From a virus, in IMG/VR virus record IMGVR_UViG_3300042197_001747, positions 1-37,170 of that record: DNA of 37,170 nt; one strand, 5' to 3'. Below, one piece after another: positions 1 through 6,552 of the stretch (position 1 is the first letter of the stretch; each line of letters starts with the position of its first letter). The notes below the pieces were generated by a model. The model was not told where the DNA came from, did not search any database, and worked only from the letters and a program-made list of their open reading frames with translations. A program made the position numbers and the translations under genes.

Positions 1-263
1 GATCTATTATTTTTTCTTCTATTAAAAGATCTACAGGTCCAACAAACATTGTTTTTGTTCCATTTAAAATCTCTTCCGCATTGAGGGCAATTCTTTTTGG
101 TATTTTTATCTCTTTGAGTTTGAGGAAGATGTAGTTTCCTAGTGTTTCTTTGTCCGAATGGGGAACATTCCAAACAATATTTTCTTCTGTTTAAGACTTT
201 TATTGATCCATTAACTTTTATTCTATTAGGAAACTCTTGTTGACACTTACGACATTTTTTCAT
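1..263 (-). CDS. Zinc-ribbon protein, N-terminal part (cut by window edge)
   Basis: The gene starts at an ATG with AGGAG eight bases upstream and runs off the left edge with 87 codons visible. Four CxxC pairs are seen: CRKC at residues 4-7, CLEC near 30-33, CPQC near 61-64 and CWTC near 76-79. These suggest two zinc ribbons. The central CSPFGxxNTRKL segment resembles the N-terminal region of phage proteins annotated as HNH endonucleases or DNA-binding zinc proteins, which is an inference from memory. No HNH catalytic motif lies in the visible part. It sits just downstream of the split tRNA gene. Confidence 0.7.
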   Translation of the reverse strand, partial: MKKCRKCQQEFPNRIKVNGSIKVLNRRKYCLECSPFGQRNTRKLHLPQTQRDKNTKKNCPQCGRDFKWNKNNVCWTCRSFNRRKNNR

Positions 264-277
264 AATAATCTCCTTGA

Positions 278-298
278 TGTAGTCTAATTTAGACTACA
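278..298. repeat. Perfect palindrome TGTAGTCTAA-N-TTAGACTACA
   Basis: Two 10-base arms are exactly complementary around one base. The site lies 15 bp upstream of the start of the zinc-ribbon gene and 37 bp downstream of the tRNA 3' end. It could be an operator for the gene on the left, or an RNA hairpin between tRNA and mRNA. No U-run follows, so it is not a normal intrinsic terminator. The GTAGTC/GACTAC core recurs in the inverted repeats on the other side of the tRNA (629-697). Confidence 0.6.
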
Positions 299-334
299 CC
301 AAAGAGATTTATTTCTCTACTTATCACACTACAG

Positions 335-621
335 TGGCCTCTGTGGGACTTGAACCCACACGGGATTACTCCCAACGGATTTTCTTACCACTACAACTTT
401 CGTTGCCATTTCTGTTTGTGGTCTGGACTATATCTTTACCATTACTACTTCTAGTTTTAGGTATCGCCTGTTTAGTCTCTACACCTTTCTGATTACTCAG
501 ACTTGGCTCGGTATTAGCAGTTAAGCTTTCACCGAATTTAAGCGATTCTACTTTAGGGGTTTCCTCCTAAGCACTCAAATTGTATAAGTCCGTTGCGGCT
601 GCCTATTACGCCAAGAGGCCA
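335..621 (-). tRNA. tRNA-Leu(UAA), split by a group I intron
   Basis: Exon 1 (621-586) and exon 2 (383-335) form a complete class II-like tRNA. The acceptor stem TGGCCTC/GAGGCCA pairs over all 7 bp. The anticodon stem is ACGGA/TCCGT around the loop CTTAAAA, giving anticodon UAA (Leu). The variable arm (TGGGAGTAATCCCG) is long, as in tRNA-Leu, and the T arm is GTGGG-TTCAAGT-CCCAC. CCA is not encoded. The intron lies between U34 and A35, the classical position of the cyanobacterial/plastid tRNA-Leu(UAA) intron. It probably supplements decoding of UUA, which an AT-rich genome uses heavily. Confidence 0.95.
384..585 (-). ncRNA. Group I self-splicing intron in tRNA-Leu(UAA)
   Basis: This 202-nt intron follows a U (U34) and ends in G, the omega-G of group I introns. 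P1 pairs exon ACUU with intron GAGU, giving the required U-G wobble at the splice site. P2 is CTTAGG/CCTAAAG. The core strings are recognisable: P-like AATTCGGTGAAAGC, Q-like AATACCGAGCC, R-like GTAGAGACTAAACAG and S-like AAGATATAGTCC. P7 forms from GACTA/TAGTC. It has no internal ORF and is compact, as in the tRNA-Leu IC3 introns, so it should self-splice without a homing enzyme. Confidence 0.93.
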
Positions 622-628
622 TAATCCC

Positions 629-697
629 CCGACTACACAAGTCATAGATTTGAGGTTGACTATACTTGTGTGCCTCTCACTTAACTTATGTAGTCGG
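629..697 (-). other. Structured RNA leader upstream of the split tRNA
   Basis: On the minus strand the ends CCGACTACATAAGT and ACTTGTGTAGTCGG pair over 14 bp with one G-U. An inner segment, CACAAGTATAG, can instead pair with CTATGACTTGTG (11 bp with one bulge). The two pairings compete for the same 3' strand. The outer 7 bp look like an acceptor stem, but no D, anticodon or T arm fits, so it is not a tRNA. It could guide 5' processing of the precursor, act as a switch, or be an unknown small RNA. It lies seven bases upstream of the tRNA 5' end. Confidence 0.5.
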
Positions 698-714
698 AGT
701 CTTTAGTTTTTTAA

Positions 715-996
715 TCAACCGTTAGCATGGGCCTTAAGACGAGCCACAACCTGAGCCATAGCCTCAACATTGTCAACTGTCTTTGTAGGCTTCGCACGTT
801 CCATAGCGGGCAGTTCAATACCCTTCTTGGACAGTGCAGCCTTGGTACGAGCATAACGAGCCATTGTGCTAGCAACCTTCTGACCTGTCTTAGTAGCAAT
901 CTCAGCATAAGTCTTGCTGGAAAAAACTGCTTCAAGAAACTTTTCGTCAGAACAACGCACTCTGGTCTGCTTATCAAGAGTAGTAACTTCAGCCAT
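715..996 (-). CDS. Small HTH-like, possibly DNA-binding protein
   Basis: The 93-residue product starts at ATG with a perfect GGAGG six bases upstream; an in-frame TTG eight bases further up is less likely. Residues ~20-55 (KFLEAVFSSKTYAEIATKTG, then a basic alanine-rich helix) look like a helix-turn-helix. The protein is basic and has no cysteines or membrane segment. It has its own strong promoter (1072-1099) and lies just before the tRNA leader, so it may be the first gene of a short early transcript ending with the tRNA. Function is inferred from fold appearance only. Confidence 0.75.
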   Translation of the reverse strand: MAEVTTLDKQTRVRCSDEKFLEAVFSSKTYAEIATKTGQKVASTMARYARTKAALSKKGIELPAMERAKPTKTVDNVEAMAQVVARLKAHANG

Positions 997-1071
997 AATC
1001 AACCTCCAAAATCTTTAATCCAATCGATCCTTAAGTCAGTCACACGACCGAAACCTCTGATCGACTCATTC

Positions 1072-1099
1072 ATTCTATCATTGGTATCGGGTTTGTCAA
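1072..1099 (-). promoter_or_regulatory. Sigma70-like promoter (spacer CCGATA, TGA before -10)
   Basis: -35 TTGACA (1094-1099) and -10 TAGAAT (1072-1077) are separated by 16 bp. The spacer carries CCGATA and ends in TGA. It drives the HTH-like gene at 715-996 and probably the tRNA. Confidence 0.8.
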
Positions 1100-1111
1100 C
1101 TGCTGGACTTG

Positions 1112-1140
1112 AAAAAATTTGAACCGCTTAGAATCAGTTC
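1112..1140 (-). terminator. Probable intrinsic terminator
   Basis: The stem GAACTG/CGGTTC (6 bp, one G-U) has an 8-nt loop and is followed by AAATTTTTTC on the minus strand. It lies about 50 bp past the stop of the CAP-domain gene and just upstream of the promoter for 715-996. It would insulate the secreted-protein block from the tRNA unit. Confidence 0.55.
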
Positions 1141-1191
1141 TGACAGCTTTTTTAAATCATTGCTCTCAAAACCAGTAGGTTGTTTAAATCC

Positions 1192-1578
1192 TTAATTTCT
1201 TCCAAAACAAACACACCAGTACAACCTATCATATTTACTATAAGTAGCAGCACACCCAATTCTAGTATAAGAAGTACTCATAATATTAGCTCTATGTCCA
1301 GGACTCCATAACCATGCTTTCATTACGCTTTGCTCATTTTCTTGTCCCCAAGCAATGTTTTCTCCTGCTCTATTAAAACCTAGATTCATAATTTTTCTCA
1401 TACTGCTATGTACCATCCTATTATTCTCTGCCATCCAATCAGCCCAGTCTTGAGCATATAACATTAATTGATCATCCATTATCAGTGGAGAGATTTGCCA
1501 CATCCAAGAAGCTTTAGATCTAGATTCATTGTGTAAATCTACTAGCAATCTCATATTTGGTAAATATAATTTAGTCAA
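1192..1578 (-). CDS. CAP/SCP (PR-1-like) domain protein
   Basis: The sequence shows the CAP superfamily blocks in order: LHNESR near the start, VHSS, GENIAWGQ, then AWLWSPGHRANIM and CVCFG at the end. The domain fills the whole protein (about 128 aa). The best start is a TTG with GGAGG eight bases upstream; its SD lies inside the end of the previous gene, whose stop overlaps. CAP proteins are usually exported, yet no signal peptide is present, whereas the overlapping upstream protein has one. It ends a run of envelope-type genes (2344-3305 also carry export signals). Biochemical role is unknown. Confidence 0.88.
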   Translation of the reverse strand: MTKLYLPNMRLLVDLHNESRSKASWMWQISPLIMDDQLMLYAQDWADWMAENNRMVHSSMRKIMNLGFNRAGENIAWGQENEQSVMKAWLWSPGHRANIMSTSYTRIGCAATYSKYDRLYWCVCFGRN

Positions 1579-2362
1579 CGAATATACCTCCAAATTCTGT
1601 TATTAAAAAATCTCTAATAGGTTTAGCATCGGTACTATTTCTAAGATTATATAATAATAAATCTTGTGCTTTAGAAGGAAATAATTTTTGACCCTCAAAG
1701 AAAACCTTTTCTGCTTTAATTAAGAAATAATTAATAGTTTGTTTTAATTGTTCTTCTGAATCCCAATATGTTTTATCTAAATCTTTTGTAGCCATAGCCA
1801 GTGCTGTGCAATATATACTGAATTCCAAAGCACCAGATACACTATCGCTTCTTTCTTTAAAAGAAATGTCCCTATTCGCATCATCAACAGCACACTCTGC
1901 TCCAGCAATATATGCAGACCATTCATCTATGTGATATGTTGGAGTATCATCCCAATCTCCTAGTTGTTTTTCAAAATATAGATTAAATCTATAGCCTCTC
2001 AAGGACAAAGGTACATAATCTTTAATTTGCCTGAGTCTTAATTTTGGATTTTTAACCAGAATACCATAACCAGAACCAGCATAAAATCCATTTATTTTGT
2101 CTTTATAAAATTTATTTCTGATATAGGAATTAATACCATGTACAGTTTCGTGAACATTTGTAGACCTACCATGTTCATCGCCAAACGGAGGACTTTCAGA
2201 ATAATTCATTACTTCGTTATAAATAGAAGTTTCTGAAAAATTTTTATATTTTTTAAGTTTGATTAACTTTAATCCTATGGGAACTATTCTATCCGCACCT
2301 ATACTAGATGAACAAAATATTATTAGAGTTAAACAAAAGACTATTATTTTTCTGGCATCCAT
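1571..2362 (-). CDS. Exported HExxH metallopeptidase-like protein
   Basis: The 263-residue product begins with a signal peptide (charged start, hydrophobic residues 6-20, likely cleavage near residue 22-23). The zinc motif H71-E72-T-V-H75 is followed by an acidic DEWSAYIAGAE segment at 146-155 that could supply the third zinc ligand, as in gluzincins. The family is not recognised, so substrate is unknown. It overlaps the thioredoxin-like gene upstream by 19 nt and the CAP gene downstream by 8 nt, which suggests a translationally coupled export module. Confidence 0.7.
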   Translation of the reverse strand: MDARKIIVFCLTLIIFCSSSIGADRIVPIGLKLIKLKKYKNFSETSIYNEVMNYSESPPFGDEHGRSTNVHETVHGINSYIRNKFYKDKINGFYAGSGYGILVKNPKLRLRQIKDYVPLSLRGYRFNLYFEKQLGDWDDTPTYHIDEWSAYIAGAECAVDDANRDISFKERSDSVSGALEFSIYCTALAMATKDLDKTYWDSEEQLKQTINYFLIKAEKVFFEGQKLFPSKAQDLLLYNLRNSTDAKPIRDFLITEFGGIFVD

Positions 2363-2817
2363 GACATATTACCCTCATCTAGATTGTTTTCTAGCCATCT
2401 ATCATAGTCTTTATTTTTATAGCCTGTTTTACGAGATAATTCGGTTTCTTTAGAGTCTATAATAACAGATGTAGGTAATCCTCTAATACGATATTTTTTT
2501 ACTAAATCTTCATTTTTATCTGTGTCTATAAAACATACAATATAATTAATAAACTGAGTAATATTATTTATATCTTTTTTAAGCGCCTTACAGTATGGAC
2601 ACCAATCAGCTCCAAAAATTATAACTAATTTTTTATTATAAGTTTTAGATAATTGTATACATTTTTCATACTCATCGTAGTATATATTTGTTTTTAGCTC
2701 TGGTTTATTTGGAACTAATACAGGAACGATAGGGATAGAAGGATTATCTTGATACTTACTATATATAGAGTATCCTAATAAACATAATCCTATTAATAGT
2801 ATAATTTGTTTATTCAT
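2344..2817 (-). CDS. Membrane-anchored thioredoxin-fold protein (WCPYC)
   Basis: The 157-aa protein has an N-terminal membrane anchor (about residues 4-18), a proline-rich linker, then a thioredoxin-like domain. The redox motif is WCPYC (C73, C76) and a cis-proline lies at GLPTS (P115). It resembles DsbD-gamma/TlpA-like domains acting outside the cytoplasmic membrane. Its start overlaps the upstream stop by one base (TAATG). With the next thioredoxin-like protein it may handle disulfides in the exported proteins of this block. The substrate is inferred. Confidence 0.85.
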   Translation of the reverse strand: MNKQIILLIGLCLLGYSIYSKYQDNPSIPIVPVLVPNKPELKTNIYYDEYEKCIQLSKTYNKKLVIIFGADWCPYCKALKKDINNITQFINYIVCFIDTDKNEDLVKKYRIRGLPTSVIIDSKETELSRKTGYKNKDYDRWLENNLDEGNMSWMPEK

Positions 2818-3305
2818 TATTTTTTACAATTGCATGTTTTACCGCAGCAAGTGCATATCCCGTTTTTTCTACAGCGACAAGTATCGACACAATCACATCC
2901 ACAAACATTATCATCACTAAAAAATTTAGCATTCTTTTTAAGCCAAGTATCATAATTTCCTTTTCCAGAATATCCTACTAACCTATCGGATTCTCCTTGA
3001 TTTTCTTTACCAATAACCATAACTACAGAAGTTGGCCATTTTTTTATGTTCATTGTTCCTGTTAGCTTTTTATTTTTCCTAGAATCTAATACACAAACGA
3101 TATAATCGTCTATCTGTCTCATATTTGGCATATCTTCTTTTAAAAGATCACAATACTGACAGTTTTCTAAGCTAAAAATTAATAACACATTTTTTTCTGT
3201 TTTTTTAGCTAATTCTATAGCCACATCATAGTCTGTGACTATTTCCAGAGCATACGAAGAAGAAGCAAATAGTAGGGTCATTAAGATTGCTACGAAGGTT
3301 TTCAT
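2817..3305 (-). CDS. Exported thioredoxin-fold protein with cysteine-rich tail
   Basis: A clear signal peptide (residues 1-19, ...SSSYA) precedes a thioredoxin-like domain with C49-Q-Y-C52 and the cis-proline segment WPTS. The last 28 residues hold ten cysteines in CxC, CxxC and CC patterns from about 135 to 160, which looks like a small metal-binding or metallothionein-like tail. The start has AGGAGG six bases upstream. It is first in the minus-strand block and faces the M28 gene across an 80-bp divergent intergenic region. Thioredoxin fold is well supported; metal binding is inference. Confidence 0.83.
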   Translation of the reverse strand: MKTFVAILMTLLFASSSYALEIVTDYDVAIELAKKTEKNVLLIFSLENCQYCDLLKEDMPNMRQIDDYIVCVLDSRKNKKLTGTMNIKKWPTSVVMVIGKENQGESDRLVGYSGKGNYDTWLKKNAKFFSDDNVCGCDCVDTCRCRKNGICTCCGKTCNCKK

Positions 3306-3354
3306 ATTTGCCTCCTATTTTTAGTTATAGTCCAATAGATTTATATACACCTAA

Positions 3355-3367
3355 TATTGTGTATAAT
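3355..3367 (+). promoter_or_regulatory. Possible plus-strand promoter (-10 only)
   Basis: TATAAT at 3362-3367 is preceded by TGTG. No convincing -35 lies at the right distance, unlike the minus-strand promoters. It sits 19 bp before the start of the M28 gene, so the transcript would have almost no leader. The same TGTATAAT string precedes the only other plus-strand gene (6553-6560). Confidence 0.4.
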
Positions 3368-3385
3368 AATTTAAAGGAGACTATT

Positions 3386-4387
3386 ATGAAAAAAAATATT
3401 ATCGCATTAGTAGTTATTTTATTAGTATTATTGAATTTATCAAACAAATTCTCTTATAATTTAATATCAGACAAAATACCAGTTAAACCATCGCCACAAA
3501 TATCTATACAATTAACACGCGAACAAATTATAGACTTAATTAATAAAGAAGACGTTAAACGATATGTGGAAGTTCTGGCTTCTAAAGAATATAGTGGCAG
3601 AGGAACTGGAACAGAAGGAAACAATAAAGCTGCACAATATATAAAAGACCATCTAGATAAATTAAATATTCCATATAAAGAACAAGAATTTCTAGCGAGA
3701 GGCATAAAAACAAAAAATATTATAGCATATATAAATCCTATTACTATTAAGTCAGATAGTTTATTAGTAATTGGGGCTCATTTTGATCATTTAGGATCAT
3801 CTGGTAATGTCTATTATCCTGGGGCTGATGATAATGCTAGTGGTGTGGCTGGAATTATGTCTATAGCCACAGCACTGAGTAAATATAGATCTCATCTTAA
3901 TCACACTATTTTATTGCAATTTTATTCAGCAGAAGAGATGGGCTTGATAGGAAGCAAATATTATACTAATAATCCATTATTCCCATTAAATGATCCGGAT
4001 ATTAATAAGCATATTGCTATGATTAATTTAGATATGATAGGATATTTAAAAGGTAAATATGGTGATAATGAAAATATGACAAAATGTAGAAATTACCAGA
4101 TATGGACAGTATATGATTATACTAATGCTATAGATCTAAAAAATATAGTGTCTAAATTAGACAGCAAGTACTCATTTGCAAAAAATATAAGTGGATATAG
4201 GCCAGGAGGGAGCGACCATGCTCCTTTCTATAACAAAGGAATACCTATTGTATTCTTACATACTGGTTCACATATTCACTACCATAAACCTACAGATACT
4301 TCAGATAGACTAAACTATAATGGTTTAGTACAAGTAGCTAAATTAGCTTTAGAGATTATTTTAGAAGCAGATAGTGTCAACGATTAA
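3386..4387 (+). CDS. M28-family zinc aminopeptidase, exported or anchored
   Basis: The 333-aa protein starts at ATG with AAAGGAG upstream. Hydrophobic residues 5-18 form a signal peptide or anchor. The M28 metal site is complete: H132 in AHFDHLG, D148 in ADDNASG, E183/E184 in AEEMGLIGS, D216 in NLDMIG and H300 in HYHKPTDT, with GGSDHAPF before it. It should cleave N-terminal residues from peptides outside the cytoplasm. It is one of only two plus-strand genes, and its 3' end overlaps the convergent PspC gene by 4 bp. Such an enzyme is unusual in a phage and looks like acquired cargo. Confidence 0.93.
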   Translation: MKKNIIALVVILLVLLNLSNKFSYNLISDKIPVKPSPQISIQLTREQIIDLINKEDVKRYVEVLASKEYSGRGTGTEGNNKAAQYIKDHLDKLNIPYKEQEFLARGIKTKNIIAYINPITIKSDSLLVIGAHFDHLGSSGNVYYPGADDNASGVAGIMSIATALSKYRSHLNHTILLQFYSAEEMGLIGSKYYTNNPLFPLNDPDINKHIAMINLDMIGYLKGKYGDNENMTKCRNYQIWTVYDYTNAIDLKNIVSKLDSKYSFAKNISGYRPGGSDHAPFYNKGIPIVFLHTGSHIHYHKPTDTSDRLNYNGLVQVAKLALEIILEADSVND

Positions 4388-4590
4388 GTCTGTTCGTCGC
4401 TAGGCAACACTAATGCTGCTATAATATAGACCCAAAATAGAATACTTCCTGTAAATAATGCTCCTAATACTAGGGCTAATCTAATGATAGTTACGTCTAT
4501 GCCTGTTGCTTTAGAGATACCGCAACACACACCAAACAATGATCTATCTTTAGTACATTTAGTTAGTCGTGACATAATCTGTATATCCAT
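4384..4590 (-). CDS. PspC-domain small membrane protein
   Basis: The core is the PspC domain: RSLFGVCCGISKATGIDVTI, then a hydrophobic helix (about residues 38-62) ending ALVLPS. It is 68 aa from the first ATG, or 63 aa from the ATG five codons later, which gives the more typical PspC N terminus (MSRLTKCTKDR). No strong SD is visible for either start. PspC domains sit in the cytoplasmic membrane and take part in envelope-stress responses in bacteria. Here it lies beside the exported-protein block. Confidence 0.85.
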   Translation of the reverse strand: MDIQIMSRLTKCTKDRSLFGVCCGISKATGIDVTIIRLALVLGALFTGSILFWVYIIAALVLPSDEQT

Positions 4591-4645
4591 ATATAAGTAG
4601 TGCTTGTTGTAAACCGACCACTGGAATTAGTTCTAGTATTAGCAT
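4559..4645 (-). CDS. Possible 28-aa hydrophobic peptide
   Basis: A short frame (MLILELIPVVGLQQALLIYG...) starts at ATG with AGGAT seven bases upstream and ends inside the PspC start region. Its first 20 residues are hydrophobic. It may be a leader that couples translation of PspC, or chance. Confidence 0.3.
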   Translation of the reverse strand: MLILELIPVVGLQQALLIYGYTDYVTTN

Positions 4646-4650
4646 ATAAT

Positions 4651-4911
4651 TTATCCTATAAAAACCTTAATTATCATATAGTTATCTCTAGACGAGTCAA
4701 TGGGTTCTAATCTTAGTATAGTACCCATACCTAAAAAATCTTTACCTACATGGAGAAACGGACCATCTTCTATATCAATATAGCTTATACAGTATTCATT
4801 CTCTCCTACCATTTTCATGGTATCATACCGACCTTCGACTAAAAATTGATTATCTTTTATTTGAGTAACAGTAATTTGTTTATTATTCTGCTTATCTGTA
4901 AAATTAAGCAC
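4651..4911 (-). CDS. Unknown small protein
   Basis: The 86-aa product is predicted mostly beta: alternating hydrophobic residues in ITVTQIKDNQFLVEG and ending MIIKVFIG. It has no cysteine cluster and no membrane span. It overlaps the coiled-coil gene upstream by 8 nt, so the two are probably co-translated. Family not recognised. Confidence 0.65.
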   Translation of the reverse strand: MLNFTDKQNNKQITVTQIKDNQFLVEGRYDTMKMVGENEYCISYIDIEDGPFLHVGKDFLGMGTILRLEPIDSSRDNYMIIKVFIG

Positions 4912-5098
4912 ACATAGCCTCTGAATGAGGATAAGAATATTCTTTATTTATAGACGTTATATTCATAAGAGCGTCTTTTAGAAGATTATTTTCTTCTTCT
5001 AATTTAGATATAATTGTTCTGGCTTCGTTAAGTGCTTGACTTAGCACCTTGACCTTATGGGCTAATTCATCTCCGATATAATTATTCATTGTTTTCAT
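4904..5098 (-). CDS. Small coiled-coil protein
   Basis: The 64-aa product has a continuous helix with heptad-like leucines across residues ~15-50 (VLSQALNEARTIISKLEEEN...). Starts at codon 1 or 4 are both possible; AAAGGG lies upstream of the first. It is preceded by a 16-bp palindrome that could be a regulatory site. Function unknown. Confidence 0.65.
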   Translation of the reverse strand: MKTMNNYIGDELAHKVKVLSQALNEARTIISKLEEENNLLKDALMNITSINKEYSYPHSEAMCA

Positions 5099-5111
5099 AA
5101 TTACAGCCCTT

Positions 5112-5127
5112 TATATACGAGTATATA
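5112..5127. repeat. Palindrome TATATAC-GA-GTATATA, possible operator
   Basis: Two 7-bp arms are exactly complementary around GA. The site lies 14 bp upstream of the coiled-coil gene, where an operator or -10 region would be. No -35 match to the promoter family of this window is seen. Confidence 0.4.
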
Positions 5128-5144
5128 GTACTTATATTAATACA

Positions 5145-5423
5145 CTAATTAAGTATAGTATTGCAAAAGTTTTTAATATCTCTAATTTGTTCTAAATTAA
5201 GCATGATCTGGTCTGAGTACGGTTTGCCCGTTGTTAAAACTCTCCAGATATATCTGAACCTGTCTTTTAAAGATAAGCGTGTACCATACCCGGATTTAAA
5301 AATACACACATCCACAAGCTTAATTTCGTGGTCATACTCCATATATAAGATTTCATTTTTACAATCACACAGAGAGAATAAGCTGACTGTTTGATTATTA
5401 TTGTATCTTGTTTCGTATCCCAT
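5145..5423 (-). CDS. Unknown small protein
   Basis: The 92-aa product has a beta-rich first half with CDC at ~19-21 and a basic middle (RFRYIWRVLTTGK). It ends in a helix, LNLEQIRDIKNFCNTIL, like the C-terminal motif shared by several small proteins here (for example 32179-32394). It overlaps the upstream gene by 26 nt. Function unknown. Confidence 0.65.
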   Translation of the reverse strand: MGYETRYNNNQTVSLFSLCDCKNEILYMEYDHEIKLVDVCIFKSGYGTRLSLKDRFRYIWRVLTTGKPYSDQIMLNLEQIRDIKNFCNTILN

Positions 5424-5619
5424 ATAAAAATCTATTAGATTCTGATATCTCTACAAAGTCATCCTTATGTAAGATAACAGTATCTTCATTTGTTTGTTTT
5501 ACCTCTGGTTCTATCTCATAGAAATGAACATTTAATCTTCTAATAATATATCCGTATTTATTCAATTCGTCTATATTATCTGTTTTATTTTTTATCCAAA
5601 CTTTAACGCCTTTTGGCAT
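5398..5619 (-). CDS. Unknown small protein
   Basis: The 73-aa basic/acidic mixed product begins MPKGVKVWIKNK and contains no cysteines or membrane segment. Its start overlaps the end of the lysine-rich gene at 5603-5728. Family not recognised. Confidence 0.6.
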   Translation of the reverse strand: MPKGVKVWIKNKTDNIDELNKYGYIIRRLNVHFYEIEPEVKQTNEDTVILHKDDFVEISESNRFLYGIRNKIQ

Positions 5620-5728
5620 TTGAATGACCTTTTTTCTTGGGTTTAAAAATTTTATCCCAATTTTTACTCCATGTTATACTATCAACACTTTTGGGTCTTG
5701 GCTTGCTGCCTTTGCCATTTTGACTCAT
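5603..5728 (-). CDS. Tiny lysine-rich phage protein (NGKGSKPRP type)
   Basis: The 41-aa frame starts at ATG with GAAAGG seven bases upstream. The product opens MSQNGKGSKPRPKSVD and continues with TWSKNWDKIF and a lysine-rich tail. This pattern is familiar from very short proteins in many large phages, with no known function. The high charge suggests nucleic-acid contact, which is inference. Confidence 0.7.
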   Translation of the reverse strand: MSQNGKGSKPRPKSVDSITWSKNWDKIFKPKKKGHSNAKRR

Positions 5729-5749
5729 GCGTTAACCTTTCTGACTATA

Positions 5750-6460
5750 TTATATAGTAATAGATTCTTCTTCAAAGACGTAAGACCAGTATCGTGAATC
5801 AGTCTTATTTTGCTTGGCATCCCAAAAAATAGATCTAGCAATATATGCTGGTACGCCTATTTTACCGCAATTAACACTCCAGTGTCTTTCCATTTTCTTG
5901 TACAGTTCAAGTCCTTTTTTAGATTGATATGTCAATGTTTTCATGCCATAAAGTTCAAGCATATGTGTATCACCACAAAAGACTCTACATTCATTAGGAT
6001 GAGATTGTTCAAGAGCGAATGAAACCTTAGCAGTTCCGAGTCCAGATATATTATTTACAATCTGATCTCTTTTCTTAACATGATACTTCTTAGTAGTAAG
6101 ATAAAAATCTTTGGGATTCGCCCAGAATTTATCCTTAAAATCCCAAATAAACTTTGTGCGGTTATTGTAAAGTCCGCACCCACTATGCTTGATCTTTTCT
6201 CTGAGCAGTTCTTTATCGTCTAGCCATTCACTGAAATTCTTAATAGCATTATATCCAGCAACATTAGATTTCCAAGTGGTATGGACACTCATATAGGCAA
6301 AAAGATATCTACGAAAAATTTCATCATGACTATTCGGACGAATACTCTCCCAATAATCCTTATAGGCGACCACCTTATCTTTAGGAAAGTTCCTAAAAAA
6401 TTCGTCGGCCTTGCTGGTACTCATAACAATTGGTGTTTTTTCAATACTAACTTCGCTCAT
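5750..6460 (-). CDS. HhH-GPD DNA glycosylase-like protein
   Basis: The 236-aa protein starts at ATG with GGAG six bases upstream; an in-frame TTG further up is unsupported. A helix-hairpin-helix, NISGLGTAKVSFALE (about 137-151), is followed by GDTHMLELYG, whose Asp (~164) matches the catalytic Asp of EndoIII/OGG enzymes. The Lys after the hairpin (~145) is one position off the EndoIII/OGG1 lysine, so lyase activity is uncertain. No FeS cysteine cluster is present. It should excise damaged bases. A strong promoter (6496-6524) lies directly upstream. It is probably part of the repair set with UvdE and the ligase. Confidence 0.8.
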   Translation of the reverse strand: MSEVSIEKTPIVMSTSKADEFFRNFPKDKVVAYKDYWESIRPNSHDEIFRRYLFAYMSVHTTWKSNVAGYNAIKNFSEWLDDKELLREKIKHSGCGLYNNRTKFIWDFKDKFWANPKDFYLTTKKYHVKKRDQIVNNISGLGTAKVSFALEQSHPNECRVFCGDTHMLELYGMKTLTYQSKKGLELYKKMERHWSVNCGKIGVPAYIARSIFWDAKQNKTDSRYWSYVFEEESITI

Positions 6461-6495
6461 TGTTTCTCCAAAAAGTGTTTCCAAGGTATGTCACG

Positions 6496-6524
6496 ATTGT
6501 ACACTAGTGTTATCGACTTGTCAA
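6496..6524 (-). promoter_or_regulatory. Sigma70-like promoter (spacer TCGATA)
   Basis: -35 TTGACA (6519-6524), a 17-bp spacer with TCGATA, then -10 TACAAT (6496-6501) preceded by GTG. It drives the glycosylase-like gene and is divergent from the desaturase gene. Confidence 0.78.
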
Positions 6525-6552
6525 TCAGAAAACTTTAATATTTCTAATTAAG

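Noticed and set aside
335-621. tRNA gene as a phage attachment site
   Set aside because: No integrase gene or repeated tRNA end is visible in the window.
629-697. A second tRNA, based on a 7-bp acceptor-like stem
   Set aside because: No D arm, anticodon arm or T loop can be placed between the ends.
727-1122. 131-codon plus-strand frame opposite the HTH-like gene
   Set aside because: No SD; it lies antisense to a gene with a strong SD and promoter, and runs through that promoter.
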